Source of the DNA: Owenia fusiformis
Taxonomy: Eukaryota; Annelida; Polychaeta; Sabellida; Oweniidae
Assembly: GCA_903813345.2 (NCBI GenBank)
Contig: CAIIXF020000011.1
Location: 36,824,062 to 36,888,061, forward strand
Reading direction: 5' to 3'
Length of the DNA stretch: 64,000 nucleotides
Under the pieces are notes generated by a model. It was given only the letters and a program-made list of their open reading frames with translations, was not told where the DNA came from and did no database searches. Below are positions 12,201 to 24,200 of this stretch, one piece after another. Both the position numbers and the translations under genes were made by a program. Position 1 is the first letter of the stretch, and each line of letters begins with the position of its first letter.

Positions 12201-15200
12201 TTTACTCACACTTCTATAGATTATATATGTACTCACACTTCTATAGATTATACATTTACTCACACTTCTATAGATTATACATTTACTCACACTTCTATAG
12301 ATTATACATTTACTCACACTTCTATAGATTATACATTTACTCACACTTCTATAGATTATACATTTACTCACATTTCTATATACTATACATTTACTCATAC
12401 TTCTATAGATTATACATTTACTCACACTTCTATAGATTATACATTTACTCACACTTCTATAGATTATACATTTACTCACACTTCTATAGATTATACATTT
12501 ACTCACACTTCTATAGATTATACATTTACTCACACTTCTATAGATTATACATTTACTCACACTTCTATAGATTATACATTTACTCACACTTCTATAGATT
12601 ATACATTTACTCACATTTCTATATACTATACATTTACTCATACTTCTATAGATTATACATTTACTCACACTTCTATAGATTATACATTTACTCACACTTC
12701 TATAGATTATACATTTACTCACACTTCTATAGATTATACATTTACTCACACTTCTATAGATTATACATTTACTCACACTTCTATAGATTATACATTTACT
12801 CACACTTCTATAGATTATACATTTACTCACATTTCTATATACTATACATTTACTCATACTTCTATAGATTATACATTTACTCACACTTCTATAGATTATA
12901 CATTTACTCACACTTCTATAGATTATACATTTACTCACACTTCTATAGATTATACATGTACTCACACTTCTAGCTCACAAGGCAGAAGAAGTCTTCCCTT
13001 GTAATGCACATAGACCTTGTAGTATCTCCCCTTGTGGTAGACACAAACATGCTTGCTGTCCTTGTAGTGGACCAGTTGATCTGAAATTAACATAATAGTA
13101 TTTATGGTTCATTCAAGGGGCTTACCAGGACATTTTCAAATCATCTATAACTTTGTTGTAGATTTAAAGTTTTAATGCCATCTCGCCGGATTTTTCACTC
13201 TCTTTTTTGATGGCTTATAGTTATAGTCTACTGTAAAAGGTATTTACATTTAACAGTTCTTTTAGTTAATGATCATTCAGAACAATTTACTAAAACAATT
13301 TACTTAATACATTCACCTTTTCCACAAGAAATAAATCCTTACCCTAAATGAGCAGCAAAGTGCTGCCACCTATAGAATAGCTAGATTTGTTCAGTATATG
13401 TCCAATCATTCATTCAACTTTTAATTTATTGTTGAATTAGAAAACTACTGCTCATTCTTACCTGTTTCAACTCCAGGTATTCTCGTTGTATTAAACTGTC
13501 TTTCATACTGCCAGGAACACAGAGGCACAGTCTTATTCAATTGGATCTACAAAGACATATAAGAGTATGTACATAGTTGTATTAAACTGTCTTTCATACT
13601 GCCAGGAGCACAGAGGCACAGTCTTATTCAATTGGATCTACAAAGACATATAAGAGTATGTACATAGTTGTATTAAACTGTCTTTCATACTGCCAGGAAC
13701 ACAGAGGCACAGTCTTATTCAATTGGATCTACAAAGACATATAAGAGTATGTACATAGTTGTATTAAACTGTCTTTCATACTGCCAGGAGCACAGAGGCA
13801 CAGTCTTATTCAATTGGATCTACAAAGACATATAAGAGTATGTACATAGTTGTATTAAACTGTCTTTCATACTGCCAGGAGCACAGAGGCACAGTCTTAT
13901 TCAATTGGATCTACAAAGACATATAAGAGTATGTACATAGTTGTATTAAACTGTCTTTCATACTGCCAAGAACACAGAGGCACAGTCTTATTCAATTGGA
14001 TCTACAAAGACATATAAGAGTATGTACATAGTTGTATTAAACTGTCTTTCATACTGCCAAGAACACAGAGGCACAGTCTTATTCAATTGGATCTACAAAG
14101 ACATATAAGAGTATGTACATAGTTGTATTAAACTGTCTTTCATACTGCCAGGAGCACAGAGGCACAGTCTTATTCAATTGGATCTACAAAGACATATAAG
14201 AGTATGTACATAGATGTATTAAACTGTCTTTCATACTGCCAGGAGCACAGAGGCACAGTCTTATTCAATTGGATCTACAAAGACATATAAGAGTATGTAC
14301 ATAGTTGTATTAAACTGTCTTTCATACTGCCATGAACACAGAGGCACAGTCTTATTCAATTGGATCTACAAAGACATATAAGAGTATGTACATAGTTGTA
14401 TTAAACTGTCTTTCATACTGCCATGAACACAGAGGCACAGTCTTATTCAATTGGATCTACAAAGACATATTAGAGTATGTACATAGTTGTATTAAACTGT
14501 CTTTCATACTGCCAGGAACACAGAGGCACAGTCTTATTCAATTGGATCTACAAAGACATAGAAGAGTATGTACATAGTTGTATTAAACTGTCTTTCATAC
14601 TGCCAGGAGCACAGAGGCACAGTCTTATTCAATTGGATCTACAAAGACATATAAGAGTATGTACATAGTTGTATTAAACTGTCTTTCATACTGCCAGGAG
14701 GCACAGTCTTATTCAATTGGATCTACAAAGACATATAAGAGTATGTACATAGTTGTATTAAACTGTCTTTCATACTGCCAGGAACACAGAGGCACAGTCT
14801 TATTCAATTGGATCTACAAAGACATATAAGAGTATGTACATAGTTGTATTAAACTGTCTTTCATACTGCCAGGAACACAGAGGCACAGTCTTATTCAATT
14901 GGATCTACAAAGACATATAAGAGTATGTACATAGTTGTATTAAACTGTCTTTCATACTGCCAGGAACACAGAGGCACAGTCTTATTCAATTGGATCTACA
15001 AAGACATATAAGAGTATGTACATAGTTGTATTAAACTGTCTTTCATACTGCCAGGAACACAGAGGCACAGTCTTATTCAATTGGATCTACAAAGACATAT
15101 AAGAGTATGTACATAGTTGTATTAAACTGTCTTTCATACTGCCAGGAACACAGAGGCACAGTCTTATTCAACTGGATCTACAAAGACATATAAGAGTATG

Positions 15201-18200
15201 TAAATATATATCATGAACTATACTATAGTTTTTGCTTACAAGATTTATTTCATAGGTGCAGGTAAATCACATTTTGGCGTTAAACGTGCCTGAAAATATA
15301 TAATAAAATTCTAAACAGCAGCTAGTATAGATAAGTAGATAAGTCTATGCATGTTTTGTGTTCTATGTTATGTGGAACCAATAAAATTACCTCTATGAAA
15401 ACCTGGCTTACGTACACTCTCTGTTGAATGCCCAAAAATTAAATACATCTAAAACTTCCAAAAAATTACATAACATTCTTTAAAGATGACCACTTACTGG
15501 TTTCAGTTCCTCCCTATCCTGTAAACGTCTAAAGGACAGGAATGTGTAGATGACATTAGCTGCCCTAGCGACTTGTACAGTAGTGGGGTGAATGAACACT
15601 GCATCTACGCCATAATAGTTGCTGTTCACCATTAGGGGAGCACGGCCTCTCAGATAGACATATTCTTCCCACCAATCAGACACCTAGAAAATAAATGAGA
15701 GATAAAAAATGAAAATCATACATATTTCAGATTTATTGGTCAGATATGAAATATGGAGCAAATTCTAGTTATTTTGTATAAATGGTGGGATCAAAATTGA
15801 CTTTTTAGTAACTTTAAAAGTATATGACAAATTTTTAATAATTAATTAATTTTGTAACGGTGACCTTAAGCAGATAAAGGATTGTTGAAACAAAGAATTT
15901 TTCAGACCAAAACCTGTGACAGGGTATTTTAAGTTCAATTTATAATACATGTTGTATATGATAACATTGTTATATTTAATCAGAACACTAAACACAACAT
16001 AAATGAGAAATTTTACCAGTAAATTTTCTATTAATTACAATACAAACCTATTCCATGACATATGCTTACTCCCCTTATTTGGAGTAATTGGCAAGTCTAA
16101 AAAACACCCCTTTATAAAAAGTGGACTGGCCCAAGTGGCCAATATCGATCCCCAACTCATTATGTATTCATATTTAATACGCTAACAAAATAATAAATAA
16201 CCTCCATTTTCCCAAAGGCGGGGAGGCTGGGTGGGCCTCTGGTCATGGAATAGGTTTGTATTGTAATTAATAGAAAATTTACTGGTAAAATTTCTCAATT
16301 ACATACAATCCAACCTATTCCATGACATATGCTGAATAAAAAGTTAAGGAGGTGGGGACCTCGTTACTAAAAGTACAAAAGAACTATATTACCATCCTAA
16401 TGAGATGTCACCCAAAGAATAGTACATGTACCATTACCCCCATCTGCTAGTTGGATCCAAGACGGAGGCTGTTACATGTCCAACTGGAGACTGTTATGTC
16501 CTATCAGAGTGAGCAGTCTTAGCCATTTAAGGGTAATGACCAACTCCTATGAATAGAGACTGGTTAACCAAGAAAGGGCCGTTTAAACCAAACGAGGTAA
16601 CCGTTGCAGTTCTTCAAGGGTCCAGGTCACAAGCTAGTTGAGTTGAACCCTTCTGCAAAACAGTCGAGGCCAAGCTTCCCACGTGAATCCATCTGCAGAT
16701 ATATAGTGAGTGAAGAACACTTACGTCTAAAAGTTGCAGAGAGTGCCAGCTAGTACCACCGGGCCCAGCTTGTGCATGCCTTTCTCCAGTACTGTCACAT
16801 CTCTGAGGTAGTAACTTGTGAAGGTGTTGTGGGATGCCCATGAACAGGTCTTGAAGAGTGCTGTTAATGAGGCATTGGCTTGTAGAGCTAGTGAGGAAGA
16901 TATGGCTCTTGTCTCATGTGGTCGTATCTTCCCTTGTAACTTGCTTTCTTCTGAGGCATTCTTGTAGACATAGTTCAACAGTTGTTTCACCCAACTAGAG
17001 AGAGTGTTAGGGTGTACATCAGAACTGCATCCTTTCTTGAAGGGGATGAAAAGTCTATTCCTGACTCCTCTGATAGGAACTGTGGCTTGAAGATAATATC
17101 TTAGGGCCCTCACAGGACATAAGAATTTATCTGGCGTTTCATTTCCAACGAAATTAGCTAGAGCCTTGATAGTGATTGGTTGGAATCTGGACTGTCCTTC
17201 TGCGCAATTCAATGATTTCGGCAGGAAACCAACAAAAGGGAAAAGTACCGCTTCCAAGTTGTTTCTAGTCCATTGTATACGCCTAATGTCTATGGCATGG
17301 ATGTCAGAACGTCTTTTCCCTGAAGCCAACAGTAGAAGGAAAAGTGTCTTCCACGATACATGTTTGAGATCAGCTGTCGACATTGGTTCGAAGGGAGGTT
17401 TGGTTAACTCGTGTAGTACAAACACTAGGTCCCACTTAGGCATCAGATCTTTAGGCTGAGCATCTTCTAATTTGAACGAATGGATCAGATCAGAGATTTC
17501 TTGAGTCGACGAGAGTGATGTGCCACTTGAATGTTGAAGGACTTGATTGATGACAGTTCTATAACCTTCAATGGTACTCACTGTTAACTTCTTTACTGAA
17601 TGAAGATAAAGTAAGAAGTCAGCTATTTCTGGAACAGAGACTGTGCAGGGATCCAGATTCCTCTCAGAACACCAAATAGAGAACTTCTTCCATTTGGCAT
17701 CATAGACTCTGTTGGTGGAAGGTCTTCTAGCATCTGATGCGATTCTTTTTGACACTTGTGTTGAAAAACCCTTCTGAGTGAGAGATTTCGTGAGAGTTTG
17801 CAAGCGTGAAGATGGAAAAGTTCTGGATTTTGATGGAAGATCTGACTTCTTGGCATTTTGAGAAGTTTCTCCAATGGGGGGATTTCCCTTGGATAGTCCA
17901 CTAGAAGATCTAAAAGTTCTGGGAACCACGGCTGATTCTGCCATTTTGGAAGGATTGCTAGAGCTAAACAGTCGTGATCCTTTATCTTTTGTAGAACTAA
18001 TCCTATCACTGGCGTGGGGGGATAGATGTACAGATGAAGATTTTGCCAGCTTAGGGATAGAGCGTCTGTTGCCCAAGCTGCTTGATCTTGTATTGGTGAG
18101 ACATACACTGGTAGTTGGTTGTTGTAGCATGTCGCCATCATGTCTAGATTTGGAGTTCCCCATATCTTGAACATCTGTTTGACAACTGCTGGATGTAAGG

Positions 18201-21200
18201 ACCATTCTGTCGCAACTATCTGATTTCCCCGGCTCAACAGATCTGCTCTTCGATTCAGTCGACCTGGCACATGTCTTGCGCGAACGGACTTGATGTAAAT
18301 CGGCCCATAACCATATCTGTCGAGATAACTCTGTCAGTTTTGCTGACTGTGTTCCCCCTTGTTTGTTGAGGTAGGTTGTCGCAGTTGTGTTGTCTGCACA
18401 AATTAACACCATCTTTCCTTGGAGGTGAGTCTGAAAGTGTTGAAGGGCTTTCTGTATGGCTTTTAGTTCCAGCCAGTTTATGTGGTTGTTGGATTCTGAT
18501 TGGGACCAGTTTCCACAGCACTCTTTCGATATGTTCAGATCCATGTGAGCTCCCCACATCGCTGTTGAAGCATCTGTGAATATTGTCACTTCTGGTGAAA
18601 ATGGAGCTAAAGTCATCCCTTTCTCCAGATGCTGGCCTTGATTCCACCACAACAGGTCCAATCTTGCAGTACGATCTACTGTTATCATCTTGTCCAATGG
18701 ATCTCTGAGTTGAGACCAATTCTGAGACAGGCATTGTTGGAGGAACCTCATGTGTAATCTCCCCAGTGGGACTTGTTTCTCTGCTGATGCCAGTAATCCC
18801 AGAAGAGACATCCACTGCTTGGCTGTTGCTCGACTTTCTGTGAGGAACCAGTCTGTTAGGTGTAGAATTTTGTCTATTCTGTCCTGGGGGGGATAGGACA
18901 TCCCTAGATGAAGGTCCCACCGTACACCTACATAGTCGAAGATCTGCAACGGAATCAACTGCGATTTCTTGTGATTGATGATGAAGCCAAGGTTTTCCGT
19001 CACCGTCATCACAATCCGTAGGTGATCTGAGACTTCCTGTGGCGATGCTCCTCGGATTAACCAATCGTCTAAATACCGGTGGAGTTTTATCCCGAGCTTG
19101 TGGAAGAATGAGGCTAGGGGTTCCAGGATCTTGGTGAATATCATCGGTGCTGTTGCCAGACCGAAAGGCAGTACTCGAAATTGCAGAATTTTCCCGTTGA
19201 CGACAAAACGGAGATACTTCCGGAAGTTCTCTTTCATCATTATATGAAGATAAGCATCCCGAAGGTCCAAGGATACTGCCCATTCGCCTTGTTGGAAGGA
19301 GGTCATGTACTGCTGTACTGTTTCCATTTTGAATTTGGGAACTATTAAGACTTGATTTAAAGTTCTCAAATTGATGACGGGTCTGTCTTCTCCATTCTTC
19401 TTCTTGACCAAGAATAGATTGCTGTAAAACCCTGGAGAATGTCTGTTTAGAACTTCTTCTACAGCATTCTTTTGCAGAAGGTCCTCTACCACTCTGCTGA
19501 AACGAGCTGCTTTGCTCGATGTTGAAGACTCGAACTGGTTTGGTTCGGTGCATAACGTCACAGTTGAATTCATCTGTGGGATGTATCCTACCTGGATCAT
19601 CTTCAGTATAAACGGATCTTCCGTTAACAGCTTCCAATTCGGAAGGAAAAACATCAATCTTCCCCCTACAGGTCCTGGATAAGGAGGAATTGTGAAGATT
19701 GGGATCATAGAATGGTCACTTCTTGGAGAATCTGTTGTCTTTGTTGAAGTGCTTACCACCTTTATTGTCGTATTTCTTCTTGGAATCACGAAAATCTGAT
19801 TTGGATTTGTCTTGTGATTTGGACCAATCTTTGTTAGAAGATTTCTTCCTGTAGTCAGGCCTGGATTGGCGTTGGGACCTGTCTTTGTCTTTACTAGATC
19901 TAGAACTGGACTGGGCCAAGGTAACTAGTGCTTGGTTTGTCAGATTTGAGGAGGCTGAGTCAACCAAATCTTTAAGTTGTGACTCTGGATACAAAGTGGT
20001 AGATGTATGCTCAACTGGTAGTACCCTCATAGATTCGCGGAAGCGTGTTGGTACTTGTTCTTGAATCAGATCACGTTGAAGTAATGCTGAGTTGGTGAGA
20101 GTCTTGAGAATACCTTCAGTAGCGGTAACAGAGGCTGTCGAACCCCTAAGGAGTAAATCGCCCATGGAATCTAACAACTGGGTAACTAGTGGATCCGTGT
20201 TGTTGGATAAGTGTGCTGTGAGTTGGGTAACTAACTTTGAAACAGAACCTATATACCACTCTGAGTACACCAAAGGTTGAAGGACAGCCCTCAAGTTCTC
20301 TTCGAGACCCTTCCAGTTTTTATTGGAGAGTTGAGTTTTAGTATCAGCATTCTTGAAGAAATCACTGAAGGTTTTATCATTTGGGACTAAGTTTCCAAGT
20401 GAATTATTGAGTTTGAGGGGCCGTACGACTGAATCATCTCCCTTGGCTAATCTATAATTTGAAGATTTGATTCTGAAGAGTTTTCCCTTTGTGTTGAAAC
20501 CGGAAGTGGCAGATGAGATCTGATTATTGATATTCTGCACCAACTGATGGAACACTGGGGGACAAGGTAATGAAGCTTTAGTGACTGAAGATTCATCAAC
20601 TTTCTGGAGAGCTACCCTAGTCAAAGATTCTTTAGAATTAGTGGAGCTGTTGACTTGGTCAATTTCTAAGGCTGATATGGTTGAATCCCATAAGGAACGA
20701 ACTAACAAGACCGCTTCTTCTTCAGAGGACTTAGATTTAGACGGCTCGTTGTCATCAGAATCCAAAATACGAGGTTTAGAATCTGAATTTTGAGATTGTG
20801 AAATTTTGGAACTAAAATTGTTGATAATAGATCGTGAATTCTGAGTTCCCTGACGTGAAGTCCCGGAAATCCTACTCGGCGAACTATCAGAGGGTCTATT
20901 AGTGTGAGAGTAGGAGTGGTGAGACAATCTAGAAGGGCTTCTAAGCTGAGAAACGGGAGATCTTGAACGATTTCGAAAAGTTGACCTACTTACGTCCACG
21001 TGGTGTGTGGCGGAATAGTTGTAGTCACGAAATTTGGTGTCATTTCGGTGCGAATCGTTACCTCGTTTTCCCGTCTCTACGGCCTTCTTACTGCTCCGGG
21101 GGGACTGCTCTCTCGGAAGCGAGTATTCCGAGTTGTGTAAATAGCTTGAAGACGGGCTTCTACGGTCAGAAGGAGGTCTCGTTGGTGGCCTGTTTCCAAG

Positions 21201-24200
21201 GGTAGCCATTTTCCTAGTCACCGCCTCTTCCACTAAGGATTGGACATAATCTGTGACGGATGTGGTAGCCAAAGAGACGTCGTTTATCACTTCATTCCCG
21301 GTCAAAGTTGACGAGGTCGAGGGACCGTTCAAGTTCAATTCAGAAGTAATTTCACCCTGAATAGAGCCCTGTTCTGCCATACTACACTAATGTTATGACT
21401 ATGATACTCTCTATTCAAAAAACAAATTCTGACTTATAAGTAACAGAAATTTGTTGAGTGAATAGATCATACGATATATATTGACTTGAAAAATTTTCCA
21501 ATTACTCCTACGTGGCAAGAATTAAATATGAATACATAATGAGTTGGGGATCGATATTGGCCACTTGGGCCAGTCCACTTTTTATAAAGGGGTGTTTTTT
21601 AGACTTGCCAATTACTCCAAATAAGGGGAGTAAGCATATGTCATGGAATAGGTTGGATTGTATGTAATAGAAATAAAAGCACATCCTGTCTGTCTAGTCA
21701 GCTGAAGGAGATCCTAAAACAAGGTGACCCAGACAGACAAATCAGGCTTGAAATTTAGAAGGAATTTTTTAATTCTGTAAAATGTGATTGAAGAATGTAA
21801 TTTTTTGTTATTATTTAGCTTTCCCTTCATCCATATTTACATTAATTATTCATTTTCAACTTATCTTGCATTTGAAAACATAACCGCCTTGACATATTAA
21901 ATAAACACGGCTATTGAATCAATATTGAATAATTATTAACAATATGTATTCATACATTATTACATTCTAGAAAAGATCAATGACCTCAGGTACACTGCAC
22001 TTTGTTTGGCTTGGGTTTTATTTCATGTATTATCATAGTTATCAATATACAATGTAGTAATTTTCAACATTGCATAAAAGAAGTAGAGACTTAAACAAGG
22101 TGACCCAGACAGAAAAGTAATTTCTTTAAAATTAACTCTCTGAAAATATGGTTGAAGAATATAATTTCCTGGTTCTCTACTACAGGGTGTTCACTAAGTA
22201 ATAGGGAGTTTAAGCTAGCACATATAATCGGAACACCAACCTATATGTATGACAAATCGCCCATACAAATGCACCGCTTAAATATTTTACGTTCACATTT
22301 AGGTTTTGAAAATAACCTTAAACTCCCTAATGACACTAAGTCTCCCATTTTGTCAATTTTTAAGGAATCTTGCTTTTTCAGCATGTCTTAAAAGTATAAT
22401 TGTGAGTTTATCACAACAATAAAATAATTTTACTCAATTTTGATGAAACAATGTATAACAGGGTTTTACATGATTTTGAGCTATGTATTCTCTGTTGAAT
22501 TTATGCCAGTTGGTCTTTTTGATATGTGCACTCATTACTACATGCCCGATAATATGTGCAAAATCTATAAAGATTGGTTAAAACGACAGCTGATTTTAAC
22601 TGTCGACAGATTTTAATTCTACCGTCACCAGCCGACTGTCGTTCTGTCGTTCAGGCACTACACCCTATATTATTTAGCTTTTCTTTCAACCCTGTTTACT
22701 TTTAGCATTGCTAATTCATTCCATTTTCAATGTATATTGCATTTGAAAACATAACCATATTAAACATGGCAATACTATAAGTTATTGAATGATTTGAAGT
22801 GCAATACAAGATATATTCTGCTCGAGAATTCCGTATTGGAACGAGACGAAGTCGAGTGCCAATACAGAATATCGAGACTAAATATATCCTGTATTGCACT
22901 TCAAATCAATCAATAACGTTTTTATTGTGTGCTCCTCTGTATTGCTACTGAGATTGTCCCCTCCGTACCAATATTTTCTGTATTGTGACGGAGATGATCA
23001 ACGGGGACAATCTCAGTAGCAATACAGGTTGGTACAGCACAAGAACTGACCAATCAGAGGGCTTCATTTTACAGCTCATACGATAAATATAAATACTGTA
23101 GCATATAAGTATTAATATATAGAAGAAAGATCAATGACCTCAGGTACTTTATTTAGCTCTTAATTTTATTTCATGTGTAATTAAAGCATGTCATGTATTA
23201 ATATTTATGTAATTTTCAACATTGCACTTCATACTTAAGTTCTATGAAGTTATTTTAAGAAAAGTCATTGACAATATCAATATTATGAAATCCTAATCAC
23301 AAGTGATAGGTACTTCACTAAAAATAGGCCTTCAGACATGACACCAAAAATTGAGGCAAGATCTTTGTTGAAGAATGATTGAACAGCATTATTTAAGTGA
23401 TGAGCTCAGTACATGTATACGGTAAATATTTATAACTCTTCTTCCCACTGTTAACAGGTATTTCAATATAAGAAGTATTTCTAATGTTAATATTATATGC
23501 ATTTTTTCAAAACTATTTAGAATGTTAACTGTTGATTAGAATGTAATTTATAATTATTTATCTTAAAATAATAAAATTAGTTTATCTTGAATGTGATGCA
23601 GTTAATGGGTGCACTTTTTGAGATAAGCTATGCCTTTTGGCCTTGGATCTGGTTATTGAAATAATGATGTGTATTATATATATTATGTATGTTTATGTTC
23701 AAATTAATGAAATCTGATTTCATCTATTTCATGTTTCCTTAAACATTATTCAGTCACCAATTTAAGTGTATGTACTTTAAAAATACTCGAAAAAATGAAA
23801 TACTCACTTAATAATTTCTTGTTAAGAAATGTATGTCTTTGGTTTTAATTCTTGAAACTTTATATTGCGAATGAAGTTACATAATTTGAAACTGAATCCC
23901 TGTTAATATTTTCTCATTACAGTGCAATACAAGTTAATAGCAAGGCATTAACATGCAAAATGTCACCACCTACCATTTGTTACATACACTGAATGCTGAA
24001 CACCAACTGCCAAACACCGTCCACAAAAAAATTGGAGACTTTAACCATACGTCACCACTTCTGATGGTGACATAATAAAAAATCAAATATAATACATAAT
24101 CTATGAGTACATACATAGTTTGTTGCCCACCAGGACTTTAAGGTCAGATATCTCTGAAGTTTCTTGCCAATTCCATTTTCAAATTCATTGGCAATTTCTC

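Larger units (their letters stand above)
16005..21673 (-). mobile_element. DIRS-like tyrosine-recombinase retrotransposon in CPT1 intron 5
   Basis: It has three coding regions (gag-like, RT-RNase H, tyrosine recombinase) and inverted terminal repeats: 16048-16181 is an almost perfect inverted copy of 21523-21654. There is an internal inverted segment near the 3' side (16005-16059 against 16242-16296), and 16298-16335 matches the outer edge of the right terminus, as expected for a DIRS internal complementary region. No target-site duplication is expected for a tyrosine-recombinase element and none was assigned. The ORFs are long, so the insertion looks young. Confidence 0.93.

Noticed and set aside
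12114-12973. Long ORFs on both strands (283 and 248 codons) with repeating 9-residue units
   Set aside because: They are by-products of a 27 bp array whose unit length is a multiple of 3; the sequence is explained by duplication of the CPT1 exon 8 donor.
14332-14668. Plus-strand ORFs of 81 and 63 codons
   Set aside because: Antisense shadows of the 91 bp exon 7 array.
12190-15200. CRISPR-like appearance of regularly spaced repeats
   Set aside because: Repeats are contiguous with no unique spacers, in a spliced eukaryotic gene.
18255-19637. 460-codon minus-strand ORF overlapping the DIRS polymerase
   Set aside because: Alternate frame of the RT region; no family motifs, low-complexity Ser/Arg bias typical of a shadow frame.
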